NCBI GenBank assembly: GCA_035570495.1
Contig: DATMLO010000011.1
Span: forward strand, 1-5,108
DNA from: DATARH01 sp035570495
Lineage (GTDB): Bacteria > Pseudomonadota > Alphaproteobacteria > ATCC43930 > CGMCC-115725
Reading direction: 5' to 3'
Length of the DNA stretch: 5,108 nt
Positions 1 to 5,108 of the stretch are shown in pieces. The first letter of the stretch is position 1, and each line of letters begins with the position of its first letter. The notes below the pieces were generated by a model. It saw only the letters and a program-made list of their open reading frames with translations. It ran no database searches and was not told the DNA's origin. The position numbers and the translations under genes are program-made.

Positions 1-605
1 GGCTGCTGTGCGCGCCGATCGAGCATGAGCAATCGGCCGCCTTCGCGCGGCCGCTCGCTGGGCTCGACCTCGCGGAGATGCGGCGCGCGCTGGCGGCGCT
101 CGACCAGGCTTGCGCGACGCTGATGGCCGGCGAGGGCATCGCGTCAGAGACCGCCCAGATCCGCCATTACGCCGATGTCTGCTATATCGGCCAGGGTTAC
201 CATCTCGAGATCCCGCTGCGGCCCATGGGCGCTGACGACGACCCCGAGCTGCTCGCCGCGCTGTACGGCGATTTCCTCATCGCGCATGACCGCGTCTATG
301 GCCACGCCACCAATGCGCCGGCCCGCATCGTCAATCTGCGCGCGGTGCATCGTCTGGCGATGACGCCGCCGGTGCTTTCCGCGCCCGCTGCAGCGAAAGC
401 CCGCCCCCGGCGCGACCGTCGCGTGCTGATCGACGCAGCAACCGGCTTCGAGACCGCCGCGGTCCATGACCGCGCCGCGCTCATTGCCGGCGCGGAACTT
501 GCCGGTCCGGCGATTGTTGAGCAGAGCGACACGACAACCATCATTCCAGGCGGCTGGCGCGGCCGTGTCGGCAGCGGCGGCAATTTGCTGCTCGAACGCG
601 CCTAA
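1..605 (+). CDS. Hydantoinase/oxoprolinase subunit A (HyuA-type), C-terminal part, cut by left edge
   Basis: The reading frame is open from base 3 to the TAA at 603-605, giving about 200 residues of a protein that begins outside the window. HyuA-type proteins (N-methylhydantoinase A, 5-oxoprolinase, acetone carboxylase beta relatives) are ATP-dependent ring-opening enzymes of about 650-700 residues acting in the cytoplasm with a HyuB-type partner. Seen here are family hallmarks of the C-terminal domain: an RHYADVCYIGQGYHLEIPL stretch, matching the usual ADxRYxGQxYEL pattern, and GPAIVEQSDTTTIIPGGW near the end, matching the conserved GPAIIEQxDTT...PGW block. The substrate cannot be told from this fragment. 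No HyuB follows; a terminator lies about 105 bases downstream, so any partner gene would have to be upstream. Base usage resembles the neighbouring genes. The family call is firm; the exact enzyme is not. Confidence 0.9.
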   Translation, partial: LLCAPIEHEQSAAFARPLAGLDLAEMRRALAALDQACATLMAGEGIASETAQIRHYADVCYIGQGYHLEIPLRPMGADDDPELLAALYGDFLIAHDRVYGHATNAPARIVNLRAVHRLAMTPPVLSAPAAAKARPRRDRRVLIDAATGFETAAVHDRAALIAGAELAGPAIVEQSDTTTIIPGGWRGRVGSGGNLLLERA

Positions 606-678
606 CTTAACCATATCAGAGGCCTCTACGGCCCTTGGCCATAACGGAATGTTAAGCGGGCGCGCGCAGCATCGCGGC

Positions 679-759
679 ATGGGAGGGTCTTTGGCCTGCG
701 CGTCCCGATCGGGGCGTTGCCCCGTTTTTTTGCTGCCGGCGCAGAGGGCCGGGCGATGA
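679..759 (+). CDS. Possible 26-residue leader ORF overlapping the kinase start
   Basis: An ATG at 679 opens a 26-codon frame ending in TGA at 757-759. Its stop overlaps the kinase ATG at 756 as ATGA, a form often linked to translational coupling. The peptide starts MGGSLACASRSG and ends PAQRAGR, and it is not recognised. The terminator hairpin and T-run lie inside it, so a translating ribosome would block hairpin formation. Against it, no Shine-Dalgarno is visible before 679, and the same frame is open further upstream to about base 466, as random frames in GC-rich DNA often are. It is offered as a candidate only. Confidence 0.15.
   Translation: MGGSLACASRSGRCPVFLLPAQRAGR
701..716 (+). promoter_or_regulatory. 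Possible antiterminator hairpin competing with the terminator
   Basis: Bases 701-706 (CGTCCC) can pair with 711-716 (GGGGCG) around a GATC loop, with one G-U wobble. This stem uses bases 710-716, which are the left stem and loop edge of the terminator at 710-724, so the two hairpins exclude each other. That is the geometry of an attenuator, but a 6-bp alternative stem in GC-rich DNA may also be chance. No ligand-binding leader RNA family was recognised upstream. Confidence 0.25.
710..731 (+). terminator. Rho-independent terminator between hyuA and the kinase
   Basis: A perfect 6-bp G+C stem (CGGGGC at 710-715, GCCCCG at 719-724) with a GTT loop is followed directly by seven T residues (725-731). 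This is a textbook intrinsic terminator for plus-strand transcription. It probably ends the hyuA transcript, whose stop codon is about 105 bases upstream. It lies only 24 bases before the kinase ATG, so a kinase promoter does not fit between the two. The kinase mRNA must either start upstream and read through, or start almost at the ATG. Confidence 0.85.
743..748 (+). promoter_or_regulatory. Ribosome binding site of the histidine kinase
   Basis: AGAGGG lies 7 bases before the ATG at 756. It decides the start against the longer TTG option at 717, which falls in the terminator loop. Confidence 0.6.
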
Positions 760-2897
760 CGCGCGCCCCCGTATGGTTCGTCAATCTCGCGCGGATGATC
801 CGCCTGCAGAACGCGATGATGGTGCTGTGCGCGGTGCTGGTCAGCGCCTATGGCGCCAGCATGTACGCCTCGATCCATCGCGCCTACCGCCAGACGATGG
901 ACGATGCCGGCGCGACGCTCGCGAGCATCGCGCGCTCCTCGGAGGTCGGCACCAATCGGGCGATCTTCGAGACCGATGCCGCCTTGCTCGGTGTCGAGCG
1001 CATGCTCGACACGCTGCTTCCCGACACGTCGCTCGACGACCCCGCGGTCAAGGCGCTGCTCAGCCAGTTCGACAATCAGACGCTGGTGGTGCGCGACATC
1101 CTGATCCTCGACACCCACGGCCGGCTGCTCAACAAGGCGGGCTGGTCGGCGGCTGCCGTGGATTATTCGCAGCGCGCCTTCTTCACCGCCCATCGCACCG
1201 GCTCGCCGGCTCTCTATATCGGCCGGCCGCGCCGCGACGAGGGCGGCGGCTGGTCGGTGATGATGAGCCGGCCGCTCTGGCGCCACAACGAGGTGATCGG
1301 TGTCGTCGCCGCCGAGGTGCCGATCAGCGTCTTTACCGACTTCTACAATTCGGTCGCGGCCAATAGCGGGGTCGGGGTGAAGCTGCTGTTTGACGACGGC
1401 GCCTTGTTGGCGGCCGAGCCGCTTGACGAGCAGGCGATCGGCCACGATCTGCCCGAAGCGCCGGCGGTGCTCGACGCCGTGCGCGCCGAGTCGACCGGCT
1501 TGCTGGGCATCGCGCCCGATAGCACCCAGCCCGATGTCGTCAGCTTCACCCGAGTGGCCGGCCGGCCGCTGATCCTCACCGCGTCGCGCCACCGCGCCGA
1601 TATTCTCAGCCAGTGGCGCAGCGAATGCGCGAATTCGCTGATCGCCTTCATTATCTTCGCGGTCACTGCCGGTTGCCTGACCTGGATGATGGTGCGCGCG
1701 GTCGAGCGCCAGCAGAAAGTCGCCGCCGAGTTGGGTGGCAGCGAGGAGCGGCTGCTGCGTCAGAGCGACCTGTTGCAATCGACCCTTGAGAGCATGGGCG
1801 AAGGCCTCAGCGTCTTTGCCGCCGACGGCCGGCTGGTGGCGTGGAACGAGAAATTCGTCGAGCTGCTCGATCTGCCGCTGGATCTGACCGCCGACAGCAA
1901 TCTGCGCGACATTCTCGCGTTCCAGGTCGAGCGTGGCGATTTTGGCCCGGTCGATGTGTCGGCCTATTTGAACAACCGCTTCGAGCGGTTCTACCGCGAG
2001 TTGCCGCTGCTGCGCGAGCGGGTGACCAGCTCGGGCCGCACGCTGCAGATCCGCCGCCGCGCGATGCCGGGTGGCGGCGTCGTCTCGCTCTATTCCGACA
2101 TCACCGAGCAGAAGGCGGCCGACACCAAGATGTCGCAGGCCTGGGCGCAGGCCGAGCTCGCCAACCGCGCCAAGTCCGACTTCCTCGCCAATATGAGCCA
2201 CGAGCTGCGCACGCCGCTAAACGCGATCATCGGTTTCTCCGAAATCCTCGCCGGCGAGCATCTCGGGCCGGTGAAAAACCTGCGCTACCTCGAATACGCG
2301 CACGACATCCATACGAGCGGGCAGCATCTCCTGTCGATCATCAACGACGTGCTCGACATGTCGAAGATCGAGGCCGGCAGGCTCGAAATCCACGAGGAGG
2401 AGATCCCCATCCGCGCGCTGCTCGGCGGCACCCTGCGCATGGTGCGCGAGCGCGCCCGCACGCAGTCGGTCGAGCTGGTCAGCCGGGTCGCCGATCCCGA
2501 CCACATGATCTTCGCCGACGAGCGGGCGATGAAGCAGTGCCTGCTCAATCTGCTGTCGAACGCGATCAAATTCTCGCATCCCGGCGGGACGATCGTGATC
2601 GAGGCGGCGGTGACCCGCGACGGCGGCAGCGTGCTGTCGATCGCCGATGACGGCATCGGCATGACCGAGGAAGAGCTGCGCCGCGCCATGCAGCCCTTTG
2701 GCCAGGCGCAGGCCTCGACCACGCGCACCTATGGCGGCACCGGTCTTGGTCTGCCGATCACCCAGGGTCTCGTCGAGGCGCATGGCGGCGTGATGACTGT
2801 TTCCAGCGTGCCGGGAGAGGGGACGCGGGTCACCCTCACCTTGCCGCCCGATCGTACGCGTTCGGCCGCTTCGGGTAAGTTTGCGCTGCGGGCATAG
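756..2897 (+). CDS. Membrane sensor histidine kinase, dCache-like sensor + PAS + HisKA/HATPase (PleC/DivJ-like core)
   Basis: This 713-residue inner-membrane kinase senses a signal outside the cytoplasm, phosphorylates its own histidine and passes the phosphate to a response regulator. Order seen: TM1 about residues 19-38; an extracytoplasmic region about 39-293 resembling double-Cache/PDC sensors (RDILILDTHGRLL, then YSQRAFFTAHRTG and MSRPLW); TM2 about 294-313; a short coiled-coil-like linker; a PAS_7-type domain about 340-455; the H-box FLANMSHELRTPLNAIIGFSE with His482; the N-box with Asn598 and Asn602; the G1 box DDGIG at 631-635; F-box Phe648; and the G2 box GGTGLGL at 660-666. All catalytic motifs are intact. 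The DHp helix, including the GEHLGPVKNLRYLEYAHDIH stretch, resembles PleC/DivJ/PdhS kinases that act on DivK-type regulators; that partner is inferred. No receiver domain is attached and no regulator gene is adjacent, so it is an orphan kinase. The ATG at 756 has an SD 7 bases upstream. Confidence 0.93.
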   Translation: MTRAPVWFVNLARMIRLQNAMMVLCAVLVSAYGASMYASIHRAYRQTMDDAGATLASIARSSEVGTNRAIFETDAALLGVERMLDTLLPDTSLDDPAVKALLSQFDNQTLVVRDILILDTHGRLLNKAGWSAAAVDYSQRAFFTAHRTGSPALYIGRPRRDEGGGWSVMMSRPLWRHNEVIGVVAAEVPISVFTDFYNSVAANSGVGVKLLFDDGALLAAEPLDEQAIGHDLPEAPAVLDAVRAESTGLLGIAPDSTQPDVVSFTRVAGRPLILTASRHRADILSQWRSECANSLIAFIIFAVTAGCLTWMMVRAVERQQKVAAELGGSEERLLRQSDLLQSTLESMGEGLSVFAADGRLVAWNEKFVELLDLPLDLTADSNLRDILAFQVERGDFGPVDVSAYLNNRFERFYRELPLLRERVTSSGRTLQIRRRAMPGGGVVSLYSDITEQKAADTKMSQAWAQAELANRAKSDFLANMSHELRTPLNAIIGFSEILAGEHLGPVKNLRYLEYAHDIHTSGQHLLSIINDVLDMSKIEAGRLEIHEEEIPIRALLGGTLRMVRERARTQSVELVSRVADPDHMIFADERAMKQCLLNLLSNAIKFSHPGGTIVIEAAVTRDGGSVLSIADDGIGMTEEELRRAMQPFGQAQASTTRTYGGTGLGLPITQGLVEAHGGVMTVSSVPGEGTRVTLTLPPDRTRSAASGKFALRA

Positions 2898-2955
2898 CCG
2901 GCAAACGGCCGCGTGCCGCGCGCGCATGGCAACCATCCATCGCGGCGGCCGAGCC

Positions 2956-2971
2956 TTAATCCATTGTTTAC
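2956..2971 (+). promoter_or_regulatory. CtrA-box-like motif upstream of the PAS-like gene
   Basis: TTAA (2956-2959), seven bases, then TTTAC (2967-2971) is close to the CtrA consensus TTAA-N7-TTAAC, with one mismatch in the second half. It sits about 31 bases before the GTG start in an otherwise GC-rich gap, a suitable place for a promoter-proximal operator. No convincing -35/-10 pair was found around it. One mismatch and a short motif mean that chance is possible. Confidence 0.3.
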
Positions 2972-3001
2972 GAGCGATATCGAAAATGCGGGACATCGGG
3001 T

Positions 3002-3970
3002 GTGGTGGTTTGCTTCGCGCCCGACGTTGCGGAGGCGATGTTGCAACAGCTGACAATGCTGGTGACCGCCGAAGGGAAATGGGTTCTCCCCGACAGCGAA
3101 GAATTTCTAGCCGCGCTCGGCGATCCGCAGCCCGATTACGACGCCGTCGGGTTTGCCGTTCGCAATCTAGGCTTTGTGAAATTCCAGGTTCTCGATCGCC
3201 TGGTGACCGAGATCGAGCTGTGCCCGCGCAATGTCGATTTGCGCGCGATGCTGGCGGTCGAGCGTTTGCTGATCGAGGCCGGCACCAACCTCTTCCGTAT
3301 CCGCTGGCTCGCCGACGACTGGCAGTCGGAGATTTCCGCTTCCCCCAAGCACACGCTGGAGCGCCTGCGCGAGCTCTGCGCGCCGGTCTTCGAGCCGGTG
3401 CTGACCGAGCGCTTTCATGTCGAGCCGCAGGATCCCGCCGTGCTGTTCAGCCGGGCGGGCCGTGATGATCCGCTTGCGCCGATGGCGATGAAATGGCGCG
3501 TCTCGTTCGGCAATTTCGACACCAGCGTCTTTGACATCGCCGCGCGGCATGACCTGCTGGCGCGTTCTGCCGTCGCGGGTTTTGATGCCAACGATAACCG
3601 CCCGGTCTTCCGCTTTATCGGCGGGGCGCATCGTTGGGGCGGCGAGAAATACCCGCTCGACGGCCTCCATCGCCCGATCGAGCAGATGCCGGATCGCGAA
3701 TACGGCGCCTGGGTCTCGGAGTTCTACAAGGCGCTGCGCGCCAGCGGCCAGCCGCGCCTCGACCTGGTCACGGTCGACATGGAATACCAGAGCGAACCGG
3801 GCAAGCCGCGCCGCCAGGTGATTTACGAGCGGCTGCTGCTGCCCTGGCGGACGTCGACGGGCGAGACCCTCGTCACCTCGTGCGTCAAGCTGGAGCCAAA
3901 GGCCGGCGCGAACTTGCGCGTCGCCGGATCGGACAGCTCTTCCTCGAGGAAAGCCCCGAAGTCGTCATAG
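3002..3970 (+). CDS. Uncharacterised protein with PAS-like C-terminal region
   Basis: This encodes about 322 residues of a soluble protein without a signal peptide or membrane segments. I do not recognise a named family. Residues about 45-135 are helical-looking and rich in conserved-type charged residues (RNLGFVKFQVLDRL, RFRIRWLADDW-like). Residues about 200-297 (VFRFIGGAHRWGG ... YERLLLPW ... GETLVTSCVKL) have the strand pattern of alphaproteobacterial PAS_5-like domains, where a fold of this type ends in RLLLPLSxDG. This is inferred from pattern only; no catalytic motif is visible. The start is uncertain: GTG 3002 has GGGA 8 bases upstream; TTG 3041 has GGAGG (3031-3035) 5 bases upstream; ATG 3038 is too near that GGAGG; ATG 3056 has no SD. 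The last 49 codons overlap the convergent acetyltransferase gene, and the serine/lysine-rich tail (about 303-322) is probably an antisense read of it. Confidence 0.75.
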   Translation: MVVCFAPDVAEAMLQQLTMLVTAEGKWVLPDSEEFLAALGDPQPDYDAVGFAVRNLGFVKFQVLDRLVTEIELCPRNVDLRAMLAVERLLIEAGTNLFRIRWLADDWQSEISASPKHTLERLRELCAPVFEPVLTERFHVEPQDPAVLFSRAGRDDPLAPMAMKWRVSFGNFDTSVFDIAARHDLLARSAVAGFDANDNRPVFRFIGGAHRWGGEKYPLDGLHRPIEQMPDREYGAWVSEFYKALRASGQPRLDLVTVDMEYQSEPGKPRRQVIYERLLLPWRTSTGETLVTSCVKLEPKAGANLRVAGSDSSSSRKAPKSS

Positions 3971-4674
3971 GCTTCGTCGGCCGTGGTGTAGATGAGCACC
4001 AGTTCCGGCCAGCGCAATTCCGGGAAGTAGAAACTGTAGCCGAAGTGCTTGGCGCCGTAGCCGGCGGCCGTTCCGTTATCGGCGAGCGCGCGCGGTACAA
4101 AGCCGACGGCCCAATCGAGCGGCCAGCGCGACAGCGTGTAGGCCTTGGCCATGCGCTGCATCAGCTGCGACAGCTCGCGGCCGCGATAGTCTGGCCGCAC
4201 CCAGGCCGCGCCGGCGCTGTGGACGATCCCGGTGATCCGGCGGGCGACGCCGGTAGCTTCCGGCGTCATCGTGCAGGGTTGGCCTTCGTCGCGGCCGTAA
4301 AAGACCGCCACGGCCTGCTCGGCGAGGTTGGTGTCCTCCCAGTCGTAGATGCGCGCCGCGGTCGCGGTGACGATCTCGCCGTCATCGTTCTCGCCGGCGA
4401 TCCAGAAGGCGTTCTCGGGTGAGACGTCGGAGTCCTCCGGGTTGAACTGGCCGATGACGGGATACCAGCGCCCCGCCGCGGCTTCCTTTTGGCTGAACTC
4501 GAGCAGCCCGTCGAAATCGGTGCGCAGCCGCAGATGGATGCCGACGCTGCGCGCGATCCGGTCGCCTTGGATGATGATCCGGCCGATAAACGGGCCAGAA
4601 CCCTGGCGCACGGTCAGCGCGTCGGGCAGGCGCAGGTTGTTTTGCGGGATGATGTTTGAAAAAGTTGATGCCAT
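3823..4674 (-). CDS. GNAT-like N-acetyltransferase family protein
   Basis: This 283-residue soluble protein would transfer an acyl group from acyl-CoA to an unknown acceptor. The central part looks like a GNAT fold: strand/loop ENAFWIAGENDDGEIVTATA (about 87-106) followed by AWVRPDYRGRELSQLMQRMA (about 157-176), which corresponds to motif A, where strand 4 leads into the CoA-pyrophosphate loop. The loop reads R164-G-R-E-L-S, while the usual form is RGxG(L/I)(G/A), so the second glycine is Glu167 here. A later FGYSFYFPELRWPELVLIY (about 211-229) would be the terminal strands. The ATG at 4674 is chosen because AGGGAGG ends 6 bases before it; the in-frame ATG at 4725 has no such site. The TAA at 3825-3823 lies within the PAS-like gene, and residues about 255-283 may be non-native. 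Family call is moderate; the substrate is unknown. Confidence 0.75.
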   Translation of the reverse strand: MASTFSNIIPQNNLRLPDALTVRQGSGPFIGRIIIQGDRIARSVGIHLRLRTDFDGLLEFSQKEAAAGRWYPVIGQFNPEDSDVSPENAFWIAGENDDGEIVTATAARIYDWEDTNLAEQAVAVFYGRDEGQPCTMTPEATGVARRITGIVHSAGAAWVRPDYRGRELSQLMQRMAKAYTLSRWPLDWAVGFVPRALADNGTAAGYGAKHFGYSFYFPELRWPELVLIYTTADEAYDDFGAFLEEELSDPATRKFAPAFGSSLTHEVTRVSPVDVRQGSSSRS

Positions 4675-4680
4675 CAGAGT

Positions 4681-4687
4681 CCTCCCT
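4681..4687 (-). promoter_or_regulatory. Strong Shine-Dalgarno of the GNAT-like gene
   Basis: On the minus strand the sequence is AGGGAGG, ending 6 bases before ATG 4674. It is nearly a full anti-SD match at ideal spacing and fixes the start 17 codons inside the longest open frame. Confidence 0.85.
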
Positions 4688-4785
4688 GCGACAAGAGAAG
4701 CCTTCACCTCAGACTGGGCTTGCATCGTCGAACCGGCTGGCGAGTCTTGTCGGGGGGTGGCTCGCGGCGCCGAAATCTTTAATCA

Positions 4786-4815
4786 AATGTAAATCGTATT
4801 TTATCGATGGGTCAA
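4786..4815 (-). promoter_or_regulatory. Candidate sigma70-type promoter for the GNAT-like gene
   Basis: On the minus strand, TTGACC (4815-4810) is a good -35 match. It is followed after 18 bases by TACATT (4791-4786), a moderate -10. The stretch 4775-4810 is unusually AT-rich for this window, as promoters often are. The predicted start near 4779 would give a leader of about 100 bases before ATG 4674. It lies between the small membrane gene and the GNAT-like gene, suggesting the latter is transcribed on its own. Confidence 0.4.
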
Positions 4816-4841
4816 TCGGCGGCCCGGCGTCTTGCCGCGAT

Positions 4842-5030
4842 TTAACCAACAATGTCGAGCGCCCACAGCGCGACGTAGATCACCACCCCGAGAAACGCCG
4901 CGCCAAACACCACGACGGCCGCGAGCCGCGCCTGACGACGCCAGCGAAACCCCGGCGCGCCACTCATCAGAAACAGCGCCGTCGCCGCCAGCACCAGCGC
5001 TGCGATTGCCTGGTTTCGATCCAGTGTCAT
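4842..5030 (-). CDS. Small two-helix membrane protein, function unknown
   Basis: This encodes 62 residues with two hydrophobic helices: about 6-23 (NQAIAALVLAATALFLMS) and about 36-57 (RLAAVVVFGAAFLGVVIYVALW). They are joined by a short positive loop GFRWRRQAR, which by the positive-inside rule would face the cytoplasm, placing both termini in the periplasm. This is typical of small conserved hypothetical inner-membrane proteins; I cannot assign a function. The ATG at 5030 gives this length; a TTG at 5057 would add nine residues read from the repeat element and is unlikely. No SD is visible before the ATG, because the bases upstream belong to the palindromic repeat, whose end supplies the ATG. 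The native start may be lost or different, for example CTG at 5024. It could still be expressed, be poorly expressed, or be decaying. Confidence 0.55.
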   Translation of the reverse strand: MTLDRNQAIAALVLAATALFLMSGAPGFRWRRQARLAAVVVFGAAFLGVVIYVALWALDIVG

Positions 5031-5108
5031 TGCGAGGAGCCGCAGGTGACGCGGCAATCTCCTTCAGAGCCAATCACGGCATGAGATTGCTTCGCTTCGC
5101 TCGCAATG
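5026..5108. repeat. Palindromic dispersed repeat (CATTGCGAG...CTCGCAATG family), right end at window edge
   Basis: Outer arms CATTGCGAG (5028-5036) and CTCGCAATG (5100-5108) are perfect 9-bp inverted repeats. Inner arms GCAATCTC (5054-5061) and GAGATTGC (5083-5090) are perfect 8-bp inverted repeats, around a 21-base loop. The left arm has 17 bases between its two paired blocks and the right has 9. From established knowledge this is the layout of the short, non-coding, MITE-like palindromic repeat common between genes of Bradyrhizobium and other alphaproteobacteria, whose full ends read GTCATTGCGAG and CTCGCAATGAC. The left GT is present at 5026-5027; the right AC would lie just outside the window. 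It has no coding capacity and could fold into a long RNA hairpin. Confidence 0.8.

Noticed and set aside
616..640. Hairpin AGGCC...GGCCT after hyuA as a terminator
   Set aside because: The stem is short and no T-run follows; the hairpin at 710-731 is far better.
717..755. Upstream TTG start adding 13 residues to the kinase
   Set aside because: The TTG is in the loop of the intrinsic terminator, has no SD, and the ATG at 756 has AGAGGG 7 bases upstream.
144..2201. A 685-codon open frame on the minus strand spanning hyuA and most of the kinase
   Set aside because: It is antisense to two well-supported genes, crosses the terminator between them, and has an Arg/His/Ala/Gln/Asp-rich composition with no family motif. 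Long antisense frames are expected in GC-rich DNA.
2217..3056. A 279-codon open frame on the minus strand
   Set aside because: It is antisense to the kinase ATPase domain and the following gap, with a biased composition and no recognisable motif.
3634..4422. A 262-codon plus-strand open frame across the PAS-like and GNAT-like genes
   Set aside because: It is out of frame with the first and antisense to the second. Arg/Gly/Ala-rich composition marks it as a shadow.
4675..4725. Upstream ATG at 4725 adding 17 residues to the GNAT-like protein
   Set aside because: The ATG at 4674 has a near-perfect SD (AGGGAGG, 6-base spacing) that lies inside the longer version; nothing similar precedes 4725.
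4818..4841. GCGGC...GCCGC pairing after the small membrane gene as a minus-strand terminator
   Set aside because: The stem is weak with a large loop and no T-run follows on the minus strand; this is likely chance in GC-rich DNA.

Overview
This window comes from a GC-rich bacterium. Strong G/C bias at third codon positions, a PleC/DivJ-type histidine kinase and a palindromic repeat of the CATTGCGAG...CTCGCAATG type common in alphaproteobacteria all point to Alphaproteobacteria, perhaps a Rhodospirillales- or Rhizobiales-like lineage. No species can be named from this sequence.

Layout from left to right. (1) The C-terminal ~200 residues of a HyuA-type hydantoinase/oxoprolinase subunit, cut by the left edge. 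(2) A 150-base gap with a clear intrinsic terminator (710-731), a competing upstream hairpin and a possible 26-codon leader ORF. (3) A complete membrane-bound hybrid-less histidine kinase (756-2897) with a periplasmic sensor, a cytoplasmic PAS domain and an intact HisKA/HATPase core. (4) A 104-base gap with a CtrA-box-like motif, then an uncharacterised soluble protein with a PAS-like C-terminal part (3002-3970). (5) Convergent to it, a GNAT-like acetyltransferase gene on the minus strand (4674-3823) with a very good Shine-Dalgarno. The two genes overlap tail to tail by 148 bases. (6) An AT-rich promoter-like stretch, then a small two-helix membrane protein on the minus strand (5030-4842). (7) A palindromic dispersed repeat (5026 to the window edge) whose outer end contains the start codon of that small gene.

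The genes do not form one obvious pathway. The kinase and the PAS-like protein are on the same strand and may both belong to cell-cycle or environmental signalling, but no response regulator is visible. The points most worth a second look are the 148-base convergent overlap, which looks like the scar of a deletion that removed both native stop codons; the terminator placed 24 bases before the kinase start, with an alternative hairpin and a leader ORF ending in ATGA overlap; and the repeat that has replaced the upstream region of the small membrane gene. I see no CRISPR array, tRNA, rRNA, transposase or defence cassette, and no clear sign of a wholly new system.
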